From Pseudomonas sp. Teo4 (lineage in GTDB: Bacteria > Pseudomonadota > Gammaproteobacteria > Pseudomonadales > Pseudomonadaceae), in the NCBI RefSeq assembly GCF_034387475.1, contig NZ_JAXCIL010000001.1, forward strand, positions 310,001 through 374,000: a stretch of DNA of 64,000 nucleotides, given 5' to 3'. A program made the translations under genes and the position numbers. Below, piece by piece: positions 39,820 through 49,638 of the stretch; position 1 is the stretch's first letter, and each line of letters opens with the position of its first letter. The notes below the pieces were generated by a model, which made no database searches, was not told where the DNA came from, and saw only the letters and a program-made list of their open reading frames with translations.

Positions 39820-40164
39820 ATGGCTACCAACCGTTCCCGTCGTCTGCGCAAGAAGCTGTGCGTGGATGAATTCCAGGAGCTGGGTTTCGAACTGAACCTG
39901 GATTTCAAGGAAGACCTGTCCGACGAAGCCATCGATGCCTTCCTCGACGCTTTCCTGGCAGAAGCCATGGACGCCAACGGCCTGGACTATGTCGGCGGCG
40001 ATGACTTCGGCCTGGTCTGCCTGGCCAAGCGTGGCTCGGTCAGCGAAGAACAGCGCGCTACCGTCGAAGCCTGGCTCAAAGGCCGCAGCGAACTGACCAA
40101 GATCGAAGTCAGCCCGCTGCTGGATGCCTGGTATCCGGACAAGCCGATCAACTCGGCTTCCTGA
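39820..40164 (+). CDS. yggL: YggL family 50S ribosome-binding protein (DUF469)
   Basis: 114 residues from the ATG at 39820 (MATNRSRRLRKKLCVDEFQE), preceded by AGAGGA. The basic N-terminus is followed by an acidic domain (DFKEDLSDEAIDAFLDAFLAE; LDYVGGDDFGLVCLAKRGS) typical of YggL, which binds the large ribosomal subunit in E. coli. Much longer upstream in-frame starts (from 39391) overlap dacB on the other strand and are rejected. Confidence 0.92.
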   Translation: MATNRSRRLRKKLCVDEFQELGFELNLDFKEDLSDEAIDAFLDAFLAEAMDANGLDYVGGDDFGLVCLAKRGSVSEEQRATVEAWLKGRSELTKIEVSPLLDAWYPDKPINSAS

Positions 40165-40176
40165 ACCGCATCTGAG

Positions 40177-40197
40177 GGGCCGTCCAGCTGACGGCCC
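40177..40197. terminator. Hairpin between convergent yggL and hybrid kinase genes
   Basis: GGGCCGTC-cagct-GACGGCCC, a perfect 8-bp stem in the 35-bp gap between two converging genes. No long T run on either side. Confidence 0.55.
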
Positions 40198-40199
40198 GC

Positions 40200-43100
40200 T
40201 CATTGAGCCCTGGTAGGCACCTGCAGTTGCCGGGCCAGGGCTTTCTCCACTCGGCGCATATGCCGAGCCAATGCTTGTCGCCGAATCTTCAATAACGCGG
40301 TTGGCAAGGCGGTTTCCTCAAGAGCCTCACAGGCCTCCATCAAATCCTGCGCTTCGAGCATGCGAGCTGCGCTGAGGATCTTGTGTGCCTGCTCGGAAAT
40401 CTCTATCGCGTCCTTCTCGGCGTCCATGTACATCAGTAGCGCCAAGTCTTCCCGCAAGCTCTCAAGCAAGGTGGTGAGAAAGCGATCGCGTGCGCTTGCG
40501 TCATCGCCAACGATCGCGGTCAGGCCATCGAGGCTGAAGTGCTGGCGCTCGCCTGTTCGCGTCGGCTGGTGAGGCATGATGTCGGCCAGGTACTGGCTCA
40601 GGGTGCGCAGACTGATCGGCTTGAGCAGGCAGTCATCCATACCTGCACTCAGGCACTTTTCCCTGACCTCAGGCTGCGCGTTGGCGGTGTAGCCCAGAAT
40701 CACGCAACGCGCTCGCCCGCTTCGTTGTTCCTCGGCACGTACCGCTGCGGCCAGCTGGTAGCCGTTCATGTGCGGCATGTTGCAATCGAGGACCAGCACG
40801 TCGAAGTTGCCTTCGCGCCATTTCTTCAGCCCCTCGGGGCCATTGTTGGCGCTCGACTGACTGAGCCCCAGGTAACCGAGTTGCTGTTCCATCAACAGCA
40901 GGTTCGCCGGGTGGTCGTCGATGACCAGAATGTTCAGTCTTGGGTCCGGGGTCTCCACCATCTCGTTGGCCAGTACCATATCCGACGATGAGCCGACGCG
41001 CTGCAACGGCATGCTCAGGCGGACTTGGGTACCTACGCCCTCCAGGCTCTTGATGGTCAGTTGGCCACCCATCATTTCGCAAAGATCTCGACAGATGGCC
41101 AGCCCAAGCCCGGTGCCGGCTCGTGCGCCCTGGCTATGCGGGTTGGCCTGGACAAAGGGGCTGAACAGACGGTCCAGGTCATCGGCCTGTATGCCGATAC
41201 CGCTGTCGCGCACTTCAAGTTCCAGCGTGGTCAGCCCCGAAGCGTCTTCATCAAGCACATCCACACTGATGCGGACCTGGCCGTGCTCCGTGAACTTGAT
41301 GGCGTTGCTGGTCAGGTTGGACAGCACCTGCTTGAAGCGCAGGGGGTCGAGCAACGCGTGGCAGCGTGCCCCGGCGGCGATCAGAACGTCCAGCGACAGG
41401 TTTTTCTGGCGGGCCTGGCCATCGAACACGCGCCCCACCGATTCGACCAAGGCAGCCAGGTCCACTGGCTCCGGTGCCAGCGACAGATGACCGGATTCGA
41501 TGCGAACGATGTCCAGGATGTCGCCGATCAGGCCCAGCAGGTCCTTGGCGGAAAGGTAAGCGACTTCCAGTGCCGTGCGGTCCATCTGCCCTTGGTTCGC
41601 GCGCCTGACGGCCAGTTCCAGCATGCCGATGACCGCGTTCATCGGTGTACGGATTTCATGGCTGATGGTGGCCAGGAAGGTGCTTTTGGCGCGGTTGGCA
41701 TCATCGGCCTGCTGTTTGGCCTGACGTAACTCCTGTACCAGCTCACGCCGCTCGCTGATGTCGATCCAGCCGCCGATGATGCCCTGGACTTCGCCCAAGG
41801 AGTCTCGATAGGGCAGTATCCAGTGATAGATGGTCATTTCCTGGCCCTTTATCCGCAATGGGCGGTCAATGATCAGTGGAATGCCCACGGTCATTACCCG
41901 CTGGTGGTCGGCCTGGATCTGTCGTGTGTGTTCCCCATCCCCGTACAGGCTGTCTTCCAGGCGCTTGCCAATGACGTCATCGGCACTGGCCTGGACGGCC
42001 TCCAGGTAGCTGTCGTTGCAGCTTTGCAGGCAGCCTTCGCGATCACGCACGTACATCGGATGGGGTGTGCCGTTGATCAGCGCGCGCATGAACGCCAGTT
42101 GATCGTTCAGGGCGCGCTCGACGAGTTGGCGCTGTTTGATCTGCCGTCGCAGGTGGGCATTCCATACCAGCGCCAGCAACAGTAGCAGGCCGGTCCCCAG
42201 CAGAATCTGCACGGCGAGGCGCAGGAAGCCTTGCCAGGTGTTATCTTCGTGGACACTGAAGCCGCGCCAACGGTTGTTGATAACACCCAGTTCTTCCGGC
42301 GAGATGCTCATCAACGCTTTATCGAGAATCGAGGCCAGTTCGCTCGACGCTTTTGGAATGGCCATGGCGAAACTCGCAGGTTCGCTGTCAATGGAGCTGC
42401 GAATGATCAGGTCACTGTTGGCGGTCACGGCGTGATTGGCGTCGAGCAGGGTGGTGATGACTGCGTCGACGGCGCCACTGCGAAGCAGGGCCATGGAATA
42501 GAAGGCACTTTCGGTTTCAATCCAGCCCACCAGCGGATAACGTCGCGAAAGCAAGCTGTCCATGGCGCTGTAGCGGGTTATAGCAATGCGATGCCCCTGG
42601 AGTTGCTCCAGGGTTTCCAGTGGTTTTTCATGGGCGCGGGTGACCAATACATAGGCGCTTTCCAGATACGGGCGGCTGAGTCGCAAGGAGGTGTCATCGA
42701 CACCGTCGGTGGCGATCGTGGCAATCATGTCCGCCCGGCCATCCTTGAGTCGGTTGATCATGTCAGCGATACCGCTGGCGCGTTGCACCTCGAAACGCAG
42801 GCCGGTACGCAGACGAACCAGTTCCAGAAGGTCGGCTGTGATCCCCCGAAATCGGTCAGATCCATCGAAGAACGAGACGGGGGCCGCTGTTTCGTCGATG
42901 GCCACTCGGACAACCGGATGGCCCTGTTGCCAGTGTTCCTCGGCGGGTGTCAGTTGCAGCTCGCGATCAGTCAGCAATGTGTCGCTACCGGCGCTCCAGC
43001 GCTTGAAGATACTGGTGCGCACGACGCTGGGCTGGATATCGAGGGTGGCGTTCACCAGCTCCCTGAGGGTCGTGTCGTCCTGGCGTATGGCGAACCCGAA

Positions 43101-43814
43101 GCCCACCGCTTCGTGCTGGCTGAAGTTGGCCATGCGCAAACGTGGCAGATGGCCTCGGTTGAGTTGGTAATGGGTGGAGATCGTGTCGCCAATGAACACG
43201 TCGGCTTGGCCGAACGCCACGGCATACAGGGCCTGGGACGATGAGCCGAATGCCAGCAGCTCAGCCTCGGGGTAGGTCGTATGCACTTTCTTTTCGGGCT
43301 GGTAATGATAAAGCATGCCCAGGCGCAGGCCATCCAGGCCCCGGTCCAGCGCACGGTTTTCATTCTCGCGGGTCACCAGCACAGGCTGGTCGATGGCATA
43401 GGGGCGTGACAGTACCAAGCCGTCTGTTGCCGCTTCGTAGCTGTTGGCGCTTCCAAGCAGGTCGATCTCGCCTCGTTTCAATGCCTGGACCGCTGCCTGT
43501 CGATGGGGGTAGCGCAGGACTCTTATCGGCAAATTCAGGGCATTGCCGATAAGGTTCGCGTATTCAGCGGTGAGGCCCTGGTAGTCGCGGCCACCGCTGG
43601 TGATGTCGAAAGGCGGGTAGTCCGGTGCCGAAGTACCCAGCACCAGTTCGCGACGGTTCTTTAGCCAGAGCTGCTGCTCAGGGGTCAGCTGCGGCTGAGT
43701 CGCAGTCGTGCCCGAGCGGGGCAGCAACGCATAGGCGGTGGCTTGATGGTGCGTCGCTTGCGCGGCACTCATCATGGTCAAGGCAAGGAGCATGCAGACT
43801 ATGTAGCGAGCCAT
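40200..43814 (-). CDS. BvgS/EvgS-like hybrid sensor histidine kinase
   Basis: 1204 residues. Signal peptide ([20 protein letters not shown]); two periplasmic SBP_bac_3 (Venus flytrap) domains at about 50-280 and 295-525; membrane helix at about 540-560 ([14 protein letters not shown]); PAS domain ([20 protein letters not shown]); HisKA with [20 protein letters not shown] (His near 718); HATPase ([37 protein letters not shown]); receiver ([15 protein letters not shown]; phospho-Asp near 1008 in [14 protein letters not shown]); and a C-terminal HPt with AHKIL (His near 1143). All phosphorelay residues are present. The regulator gene follows upstream in transcription, 8 bp away. The ligand is unknown; BvgS-type sensors respond to nicotinate, pyruvate-like or redox signals. 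Confidence 0.93.
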   Translation of the reverse strand: MARYIVCMLLALTMMSAAQATHHQATAYALLPRSGTTATQPQLTPEQQLWLKNRRELVLGTSAPDYPPFDITSGGRDYQGLTAEYANLIGNALNLPIRVLRYPHRQAAVQALKRGEIDLLGSANSYEAATDGLVLSRPYAIDQPVLVTRENENRALDRGLDGLRLGMLYHYQPEKKVHTTYPEAELLAFGSSSQALYAVAFGQADVFIGDTISTHYQLNRGHLPRLRMANFSQHEAVGFGFAIRQDDTTLRELVNATLDIQPSVVRTSIFKRWSAGSDTLLTDRELQLTPAEEHWQQGHPVVRVAIDETAAPVSFFDGSDRFRGITADLLELVRLRTGLRFEVQRASGIADMINRLKDGRADMIATIATDGVDDTSLRLSRPYLESAYVLVTRAHEKPLETLEQLQGHRIAITRYSAMDSLLSRRYPLVGWIETESAFYSMALLRSGAVDAVITTLLDANHAVTANSDLIIRSSIDSEPASFAMAIPKASSELASILDKALMSISPEELGVINNRWRGFSVHEDNTWQGFLRLAVQILLGTGLLLLLALVWNAHLRRQIKQRQLVERALNDQLAFMRALINGTPHPMYVRDREGCLQSCNDSYLEAVQASADDVIGKRLEDSLYGDGEHTRQIQADHQRVMTVGIPLIIDRPLRIKGQEMTIYHWILPYRDSLGEVQGIIGGWIDISERRELVQELRQAKQQADDANRAKSTFLATISHEIRTPMNAVIGMLELAVRRANQGQMDRTALEVAYLSAKDLLGLIGDILDIVRIESGHLSLAPEPVDLAALVESVGRVFDGQARQKNLSLDVLIAAGARCHALLDPLRFKQVLSNLTSNAIKFTEHGQVRISVDVLDEDASGLTTLELEVRDSGIGIQADDLDRLFSPFVQANPHSQGARAGTGLGLAICRDLCEMMGGQLTIKSLEGVGTQVRLSMPLQRVGSSSDMVLANEMVETPDPRLNILVIDDHPANLLLMEQQLGYLGLSQSSANNGPEGLKKWREGNFDVLVLDCNMPHMNGYQLAAAVRAEEQRSGRARCVILGYTANAQPEVREKCLSAGMDDCLLKPISLRTLSQYLADIMPHQPTRTGERQHFSLDGLTAIVGDDASARDRFLTTLLESLREDLALLMYMDAEKDAIEISEQAHKILSAARMLEAQDLMEACEALEETALPTALLKIRRQALARHMRRVEKALARQLQVPTRAQ

Positions 43815-43822
43815 GCCTGGCC

Positions 43823-44443
43823 TCAGACCAATGCATTGCGTTTGGCCATGTCTATCAGGTCGACCAGCGTGTCGACCTTGAGTTTTTGCATAAGGCGTTT
43901 TTTATAGGTGCTGACGGTCTTGTTGCTCAAAAACATGCCTTGGGCAATTTCCTTGTTGCTTCTGCCTTGTGCAAATAGTTGCAATACCATGAGTTCTCGG
44001 TCGTTAACTTGTCGGAAAAGTTTCAAGTCGGAGCCCGAAGCTTCCGGGATATTGTTCATTGCCTGACTGGGGAAATAGTTGTAGCCGGCAAGTACAGCTT
44101 TGATGGCGCTCAGCAGTTCGCTCAGTTCTTCCTGTTTGCACACGTAACCGGCCGCACCCGAATGCATGCAGCGCACCGCAAACAGTGCCGGCGACTGCGC
44201 GGTGAGCACCAGCACTTTCAGCGGCAAAGCCATGCTCTGGAGACGTGACAGCATTTCCAGGCCATCGAGCATGGGAATACTGATGTCGAGAATCACCAGG
44301 TCGGGAAGGGCGTCGCGAATTTTCTGCATGGCATCGACGCCATTGTCCGATTCGCCGACGATCTTGTAGTTCTGGTTTTCCAGCAGCATGCGTACAGCCA
44401 GGCGGATAACGGGGTGGTCATCGACAATGAATACGGATTGCAT
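43823..44443 (-). CDS. LuxR-type response regulator (BvgA/EvgA-like)
   Basis: 206 residues from the ATG at 44443, which follows GGGAAG at good spacing; a TTG two codons upstream is possible. Receiver domain: [20 protein letters not shown], phospho-Asp in [17 protein letters not shown], Lys in [14 protein letters not shown]-terminal LuxR helix-turn-helix: [20 protein letters not shown] followed by [13 protein letters not shown]. It is the first gene of a two-gene operon with the hybrid kinase and is its likely partner. An AT-rich 270-bp region upstream (44450-44678) should hold its promoter; no gene was seen there. Confidence 0.93.
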   Translation of the reverse strand: MQSVFIVDDHPVIRLAVRMLLENQNYKIVGESDNGVDAMQKIRDALPDLVILDISIPMLDGLEMLSRLQSMALPLKVLVLTAQSPALFAVRCMHSGAAGYVCKQEELSELLSAIKAVLAGYNYFPSQAMNNIPEASGSDLKLFRQVNDRELMVLQLFAQGRSNKEIAQGMFLSNKTVSTYKKRLMQKLKVDTLVDLIDMAKRNALV

Positions 44444-44678
44444 GTTCAACTTCCCTGCGGGCTAGTGGCGGAGGCAGGTGCACCTTAACTCAGTTGGAAG
44501 TCAACGGGCATGCAAGGAGTGACTGTTAGTGGTATATGGGAAATCGCTTACAGGAAAAAACAAATAAGGCTACGAAAAATCAACGTGATGTTCACTGTTT
44601 AGTGGATTTAGTAACTTTATATTTGCAAAATTCAGTAAGTGTTTAGCGATAATCGGCGGCATGTAGGAATTTTCTTTC

Positions 44679-44716
44679 GAAAAAGGGTGGTGCGGTACTC
44701 CTGCGCACCACCCTGC
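44679..44716 (-). terminator. Rho-independent terminator of the dGTPase gene
   Basis: On the minus strand AGGGTGGTGCG, a 9-base loop, CGCACCACCCT, then TTTTCGAAAG; 6 bp after the stop. Confidence 0.92.
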
Positions 44717-44722
44717 CGTGAC

Positions 44723-46054
44723 TCACACCGGGCTGGACCGGCCGGTCATTTCCCGTGCCATTTCGCTGGCATAGCTGTCGGTCATGCCTGCGATGAAGTC
44801 GATCATGCGCAGGAAGGCGCTGTGCAGCGATCCATGCGGGTCGGGCGCATTGTTGCCGATCAGATCGAGTACCCGACGGCTCTTGAATGAAGGTGTACGG
44901 CCGCCGTGCTGCTCCAGGGCAGCGGCGCAGAAGGTGTTGAGCAGGATTTCCAGTGTGGTGTAGGCGCCAATTTCGTGCAGCGTCTTGCGTTTGTCCTGGA
45001 AGATCTTGTTGCGCGCCATGTCCTTGGCCTGCAGCACACAGCGTTTGGCCGGGCCGTGCATGTGCTCCACCAAGTCGCCTGGAAGTTTCCCGGCGAGCAA
45101 CGCTTGCTGCTGGTCGACGAAGGCGCGGGCTGCTGCATTGGTCAGGTGCTCGATGGCCTTGCCGCGCAGGATTGCCAGCTTGCGTCGTCGTGAATCGGAG
45201 GGGCCGAGCTGGCGGTAGGTTTCTGGCAGGTCGTCACCCACCAGGTCAAGCAGCAGGGCTTCAACCTCCGCGTACTGCAGCAATTCCATTTCCAGGCCGT
45301 CTTCCAGGTCGATCAGCGCGTAACAGATGTCGTCGGCGGCCTCCATCAGGTAGACCAGCGGGTGACGCGCCCAACGTTGGTGCTCAAGCTGCGGCAGGCC
45401 GAGTTTGCGGGCGATCTGCTCAAGAAGCGGCAGCTCGCTCTGGTAGCAGCCGAACTTGTGCTTCTTGTAACCCAGGGCATCTGCGTGACGGGCGCTCCAG
45501 GGGTACTTGAGGTAGGTGCCCAGGGTGGCATAGGTGAGCCGGGTACCGCCGTCGAACTGGTGGTACTCCAGCTGCGTGAGGACGCGAAAACCTTGGGCAT
45601 TGCCCTCGAAATTCAGGAAGTCGGCCCTTTCATCGTCACTCATGTCGTCCAGCCAGCCGCGATCTGCGGCCTGCTGGAACCAGTGGCGAATGGCGTCTTC
45701 GCCCGAGTGACCGAACGGTGGGTTGCCGATGTCGTGGGCCAGGCAAGCGGACTGCACGATCATGCCCAGGTCGCTGGGGGCGCACCAGTCCGGCAAGCTG
45801 TCGCGCAGGGTTTCACCTACCCGCATGCCCAGCGAGCGGCCAACGCAGCTGACTTCAAGTGAGTGCGTCAGGCGCGTGTGGATATGGTCATTGCTTGAAA
45901 CGGGATGCACCTGGGTCTTACGTCCCAGGCGGCGAAAGGCGCCCGAGAAGATGATCCGGTCGTGGTCCTTGTGGAAGGGGCTGCGCCCCAGTTCTTCGGG
46001 GCTGTAGAGGGCTTTGCCCAGGCGTTCACGGGTCAGCAGGGTGTGCCAGTCCAA
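44723..46054 (-). CDS. dgt: Deoxyguanosinetriphosphate triphosphohydrolase-like protein
   Basis: 443 residues ([20 protein letters not shown]). HD-domain dNTPase: [28 protein letters not shown] split over motifs R-x-K-T-Q and the first metal His, then [18 protein letters not shown] (HD pair) and [14 protein letters not shown] (last Asp). It hydrolyses dNTPs to the nucleoside and triphosphate. Length fits the type 2 dGTPase-like subfamily. Likely monocistronic with its own terminator. Confidence 0.92.
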   Translation of the reverse strand: MDWHTLLTRERLGKALYSPEELGRSPFHKDHDRIIFSGAFRRLGRKTQVHPVSSNDHIHTRLTHSLEVSCVGRSLGMRVGETLRDSLPDWCAPSDLGMIVQSACLAHDIGNPPFGHSGEDAIRHWFQQAADRGWLDDMSDDERADFLNFEGNAQGFRVLTQLEYHQFDGGTRLTYATLGTYLKYPWSARHADALGYKKHKFGCYQSELPLLEQIARKLGLPQLEHQRWARHPLVYLMEAADDICYALIDLEDGLEMELLQYAEVEALLLDLVGDDLPETYRQLGPSDSRRRKLAILRGKAIEHLTNAAARAFVDQQQALLAGKLPGDLVEHMHGPAKRCVLQAKDMARNKIFQDKRKTLHEIGAYTTLEILLNTFCAAALEQHGGRTPSFKSRRVLDLIGNNAPDPHGSLHSAFLRMIDFIAGMTDSYASEMAREMTGRSSPV

Positions 46055-46135
46055 GGCTCGATCTCCTGTCGGTCGATGGCCATAGCTTCCCGTGTCGCAG
46101 CTGGCGGCGCAAGCGCCAGCCGCATGCTGAAACCC

Positions 46136-46465
46136 TCAAGGGCGCCGATTGTTCTGCATGAACAGGCGAACCAGTGGCAGCAGGCTGCCCCCCAGTCGCA
46201 CCAGGCGGGCCAGATTACCGCTGCGCACGCCCTTGCCGGTCAGGAAGCCTAGCGCCACCACGGCACCTAGCCCCCACAGGGGTGCGTGCTTGAGGCCCAG
46301 GCCATCCTGCAACGAACCGCCCAGGCCGCGTACGCGTTTGAGTGGTTCGAGCAGTTGCGCCGATTCATGGCGAATCTCCTGGCGGTGCATTTCCAGGCGC
46401 AGCCGTAGCAGTGCCTTGCGCAGCTCCCTTGGGTTTCGGGTGTTTGGCAATTCAGGCAGGCTCAT
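46136..46465 (-). CDS. YqjK-like small protein, third gene of yqjDEK-type operon
   Basis: 109 residues (MSLPELPNTRNPRELRKALL). A basic helical N-terminal half, then a hydrophobic segment (APLWGLGAVVALGFLTGKG) and a second weaker one (LARLVRLGGSLLPLVRLFM). The start overlaps the stop of the YqjE-like gene as ATGA. No known biochemical function; position and size match YqjK-type proteins of this operon. Confidence 0.75.
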   Translation of the reverse strand: MSLPELPNTRNPRELRKALLRLRLEMHRQEIRHESAQLLEPLKRVRGLGGSLQDGLGLKHAPLWGLGAVVALGFLTGKGVRSGNLARLVRLGGSLLPLVRLFMQNNRRP

Positions 46466-46836
46466 GGCAACAGGCGCTCCCGGTCCTTGGCCAGCTCTTC
46501 AAGCGTTGCGTTGAAGGGCGACGATTCGTCGAACACCGCTGCCTTGAGTCGCAGCCCGCAATACAGTGCGGCCACGCTGTAGAACACGCACAGGCCGATG
46601 ATGCCTGCCAGGCGGTAGCTGTCCCACAGCAGCACCAGCAGCAGCCCGGACAAGGCTGTCAGCAAGAGCAGGGCGAAGACCAGCGCCAAGCCTGCGAACA
46701 ACAGCAGGCTCAGGGTGCGGGCCTTCTGTTCCTGCAGTTCGATGCCGAACAGTTCGATATGGCTATGCAGCAGGCCGAGCAGGGCCGCGCTCAGGCGCTT
46801 GCCTGACACGCTGGCGCCGTTGGCGTCGTTCTCCAT
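46462..46836 (-). CDS. YqjE-like phage-holin-superfamily membrane protein (DUF1469)
   Basis: 124 residues (MENDANGASVSGKRLSAALL). Amphipathic N-terminus (LGLLHSHIELFGIELQEQKA) followed by two close membrane helices (LLLFAGLALVFALLLLTALS; GLLLVLLWDSYRLAGIIGL). This is the Pfam phage_holin_3_6 pattern, but these chromosomal proteins are not lysis proteins. It sits 9 bp after the DUF883 gene. Confidence 0.85.
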   Translation of the reverse strand: MENDANGASVSGKRLSAALLGLLHSHIELFGIELQEQKARTLSLLLFAGLALVFALLLLTALSGLLLVLLWDSYRLAGIIGLCVFYSVAALYCGLRLKAAVFDESSPFNATLEELAKDRERLLP

Positions 46837-46845
46837 GGGGGCTCC

Positions 46846-47160
46846 TTAGCGCCGATTGGCCAGCAGGCCGATCAGCAGGCCAACGCCCGCAGCGATACCA
46901 ATCGCCTGCCAGGGCTTTTCCTGCACATATTGCTCGGCGGCACCCAGGGCAGCCTGGCCACGTTCGCGTACCGAATCCTGGGTCAGTTGCAGGGTTTCGC
47001 GGGCCTGGGTCAGGCGTTCGTGGATCTGTTCGCGCAGTTCGTCGGCCTGGTCGCCCGCCAGGTTGGCGGTGTCGGCGAGCAGCTTTTCGGTGTCTCGCAC
47101 CAGAGCCTGGAAGTCAGCCATCAATATCTCTTGTGCAGTCTTTGCCGATTTGCTGGCCAT
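46846..47160 (-). CDS. DUF883 family (YqjD/ElaB-like) ribosome-associated membrane protein
   Basis: 104 residues from the ATG at 47160 (MASKSAKTAQEILMADFQAL), preceded by GGGAGAGAC. A long amphipathic helix (LADTANLAGDQADELREQIH) ends in a C-terminal membrane anchor with a glycine motif (IGIAAGVGLLIGLLANRR). In E. coli YqjD anchors stationary-phase ribosomes to the inner membrane. First gene of a three-gene operon with YqjE- and YqjK-like genes. The gap 47161-47473 to the amt gene contains divergent promoters and no gene. Confidence 0.88.
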   Translation of the reverse strand: MASKSAKTAQEILMADFQALVRDTEKLLADTANLAGDQADELREQIHERLTQARETLQLTQDSVRERGQAALGAAEQYVQEKPWQAIGIAAGVGLLIGLLANRR

Positions 47161-47473
47161 GGGTCTCTCCCTTGAGTGTTGGTGAAAATTTCGAGTAACG
47201 GGACGCGGCAAAGGTTCACTGCCGACGCTGGTATGGGCCTTGCTTTATGGTTTGCCACGTCGTGGGGCGATGCTCGCGAGCCTTGCGCCGATTCAGGGCG
47301 ACACCCCGGCGGATACCGACAAACCTTAACCCAATCCTCGACAAACCCAAGAAAAAACCACGCAGGCTCCACCCGGGTCACTGAAACAGGGCAGGGGGCT
47401 GGCACCGATTAGGTGCACGGATGCAGGTTCTTGAACTGTCCTGGTGCTTTTTTTCAGCAGGTCTGCCTACTTC

Positions 47474-48682
47474 ATGGAAAACATGCACAGCGCGATGGAC
47501 TCTCTGGTCCATGGCTCCAATACGCTTTTCATTCTCATGGGGGCCATTCTAGTACTGGCCATGCACGCTGGCTTCGCTTTTCTGGAAGTGGGGACCGTGC
47601 GGCACAAGAATCAGGTCAACGCGTTGTCGAAGATTCTCAGCGACTTTGCCATTTCGGCGCTGGTGTATTTCTTCGTCGGTTACTGGATCGCCTATGGCGT
47701 GAGCTTCCTGCACCCGGCGGCGCAGTTGGCTGCCGACCATGGCTACGCCTTGGTCAAGTGTTTCTTCCTGCTGACCTTCGCAGCAGCCATTCCGGCGATC
47801 ATATCCGGGGGGATCGCCGAGCGTGCGCGTTTCGCCCCGCAGTTGTGTGCAACCGCGTTGATCGTCGCGTTCGTCTACCCCTTCTTCGAGGGCATGGTAT
47901 GGAACGGCAACTTCGGTGCGCAGGACTGGCTGAGCGCCACTTTCGGTGCACCGTTCCATGACTTTGCAGGGTCGGTGGTGGTGCATGCCATGGGGGGCTG
48001 GCTGGCGCTGGCGGCAGTTATGCTGCTGGGCGCGCGGCGCGGGCGTTACCGAGATGGCCGTCTGGTGGCGTTCGCACCGTCGAGCATTCCGTTTCTGGCG
48101 CTGGGCTCCTGGATTCTGATCATCGGCTGGTTCGGGTTCAACGTCATGAGTGCTCAGACCTTGCAGGGGGTGAGCGGCCTGGTGGCGATCAACTCGCTGA
48201 TGGCCATGGTGGGGGGGACGCTGGCGGCTCTGGTGGCCGGGCGCAACGACCCAGGCTTCCTGCACAACGGGCCATTGGCAGGCCTGGTGGCCATTTGTGC
48301 CGGCTCGGACCTGATGCATCCGATCGGTGCGCTGGCCACCGGTTTGGTGGCGGGGGTGTTGTTTGTCTGGAGCTTCACTGCCGCGCAGAACCGCTGGAAG
48401 ATCGACGATGTGCTGGGTGTCTGGCCCTTGCACGGTCTGTGCGGGGTTTGGGGCGGCATCGCCTGTGGCATCTTTGGCCAAGTCGCTTTGGGTGGGATGG
48501 GCGGTGTCAGCCTGGTCAGTCAGCTGCTGGGCAGCCTGGCAGGGGTGCTGGTGGCCTTGCTGGGTGGCTTTGCGGTGTACGGGGCGATCCGCTCGTTGCA
48601 TGGCCTGCGTTTGAGCCACGAGCAAGAGTTCCAGGGGGCAGACCTTTCGCTGCACCGTATCGGTGCCACCAGCCAGGATTGA
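47474..48682 (+). CDS. Ammonium transporter (Amt family)
   Basis: 402 residues from the ATG at 47474 (MENMHSAMDSLVHGSNTLFI); an earlier in-frame ATG at 47444 adds a non-conserved stretch. About 11 membrane helices. Amt features: HAGFAFLEVGTVRHKNQVN, IISGGIAERARF, and the twin pore histidines in DFAGSVVVHAMGGWLAL and VWPLHGLCGVWGG. It conducts ammonium across the inner membrane. It lacks an adjacent glnK, so it is not the canonical glnK-amtB pair but a second Amt. Confidence 0.9.
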   Translation: MENMHSAMDSLVHGSNTLFILMGAILVLAMHAGFAFLEVGTVRHKNQVNALSKILSDFAISALVYFFVGYWIAYGVSFLHPAAQLAADHGYALVKCFFLLTFAAAIPAIISGGIAERARFAPQLCATALIVAFVYPFFEGMVWNGNFGAQDWLSATFGAPFHDFAGSVVVHAMGGWLALAAVMLLGARRGRYRDGRLVAFAPSSIPFLALGSWILIIGWFGFNVMSAQTLQGVSGLVAINSLMAMVGGTLAALVAGRNDPGFLHNGPLAGLVAICAGSDLMHPIGALATGLVAGVLFVWSFTAAQNRWKIDDVLGVWPLHGLCGVWGGIACGIFGQVALGGMGGVSLVSQLLGSLAGVLVALLGGFAVYGAIRSLHGLRLSHEQEFQGADLSLHRIGATSQD

Positions 48683-48754
48683 GCTGAGTCAGATGCGCAA
48701 GGGGCAGGACCGACCTAGAATGGAGGCTTTCCCATTCACGAACCGGACCTGCCC

Positions 48755-48991
48755 ATGCTGCCTGAATGCCAACTGTTCGGCACCCTTGGTTGCCATCTGT
48801 GTGAAGTGGCCGAGGCCGTGCTGATGCCTTTCGTCGAGCACGGCCTGTTGGTGGAGCTGGTCGATATCGCCGACAGCGAAGACTTGTTCGAGCGTTATGG
48901 CCTGATCATTCCCGTGCTGCGCCGTTGCGACACCGGTGCTGAACTGCACTGGCCGTTCGATGCCGAGCAGGTGGTGACCTTCCTTGGCTGA
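48755..48991 (+). CDS. Small glutaredoxin-like protein
   Basis: 78 residues (MLPECQLFGTLGCHLCEVAE). A thioredoxin fold with the redox motif GCHLC at positions 12-16, the family's cis-Pro (GLIIPVLRR) and the end DAEQVVTFLG. This is the DUF836/glutaredoxin-like family; substrate unknown. An imperfect inverted repeat (GGGCAGGACCG at 48702 against CGGACCTGCCC ending at 48754) abuts the start codon and may hide the weak ribosome-binding site. Confidence 0.85.
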   Translation: MLPECQLFGTLGCHLCEVAEAVLMPFVEHGLLVELVDIADSEDLFERYGLIIPVLRRCDTGAELHWPFDAEQVVTFLG

Positions 48992-49098
48992 TTGACCTTG
49001 GGAAACCGCTCCAGCGGCCTTTGTCCGGGCCGTGAGCGGACACTTGCGTGGCGGCTGCATATGTAGCTACCCATTGCACACGAGTACCAGGCGCATTC

Positions 49099-49218
49099 AT
49101 GTCTATCAGCAACCCTTGCACCCTGGCGCAGTTGATCGCTTCGCAAGCGGCCAGCCGAGAGGGCTGGGCAGCACATCCGATACGGGCCCAGACCGCAGTG
49201 CGCCTCACTCTGAATTGA
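49099..49218 (+). CDS. Possible 39-codon ORF, unknown
   Basis: MSISNPCTLAQLIASQAASR, then ending VRLTLN before TGA at 49216. It lies just upstream of the LexA box and the following SOS-type gene. The ribosome-binding site is poor (CCAGGCGCATTC). It could be a small protein or chance; no family is recognised. Confidence 0.3.
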   Translation: MSISNPCTLAQLIASQAASREGWAAHPIRAQTAVRLTLN

Positions 49219-49242
49219 CGGGGTGGTAAAGGTATTCGTATG

Positions 49243-49258
49243 CTGTATATAAATACAG
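49243..49258. promoter_or_regulatory. LexA (SOS) box
   Basis: CTGTATATAAATACAG is a perfect CTGT-N8-ACAG match with an AT-only centre, 16 bp before the start of the next gene. This is the consensus for gammaproteobacterial LexA, so the downstream gene should be induced by DNA damage. Confidence 0.85.
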
Positions 49259-49273
49259 TATCAGGGTGAACCC

Positions 49274-49582
49274 ATGCTCAATGTCGAGCAACTCAAGTAC
49301 AGCGTCAACCGCATGTCGCCAGACCGGGTGTGCGACGCCGTGGTGGAATTGCGCCTTGAAGGCCTGGTGACGGACGACCGTACACCGTTTGGCAAAGTAC
49401 ATTTCAACACCTGCTTTGCCGAGATCGAGGCCTTGTTCCAGCGTGCCGGTTACCATCGGGCACTGGATGTCGTGGGTTATCAGGGGCTGGTCTACGCGCT
49501 TTACGACCCTGCCCGCTGGGAGGCGGTGCAGGTGCTGCGCTGGCTGAAGGAGCGCAGCGAAGCGTTGGGGCAGGCTGGTTGA
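49274..49582 (+). CDS. SOS-controlled small protein of unknown function
   Basis: 102 residues (MLNVEQLKYSVNRMSPDRVC). Predicted soluble, mixed alpha/beta; recognisable segments are VVELRLEGLVTDDRTPFGKV, FAEIEALFQRAGYHRALDVV and LVYALYDPARWEAVQVLRWL. I do not recognise the family: it is not SulA, YebG, DinI or UmuD by sequence. A consensus LexA box lies in its promoter, and GGGTGA precedes the ATG. A role in the DNA-damage response is inferred only from this box. Confidence 0.85.
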   Translation: MLNVEQLKYSVNRMSPDRVCDAVVELRLEGLVTDDRTPFGKVHFNTCFAEIEALFQRAGYHRALDVVGYQGLVYALYDPARWEAVQVLRWLKERSEALGQAG

Positions 49583-49638
49583 GGCGCTGGGCTTGAGGGA
49601 TAATGCGCGGCCTTGCCTTGATTGTATTGAGCCTTGCC

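Noticed and set aside
46462..46836. Phage holin
   Set aside because: The Pfam name is misleading; the gene sits in a conserved chromosomal yqjDEK-type operon with no phage genes nearby.
48702..48754. Imperfect inverted repeat between the amt and glutaredoxin-like genes as a terminator
   Set aside because: The arms are 31 bases apart with one mismatch and no T run. It may affect the downstream start but is not a convincing terminator.
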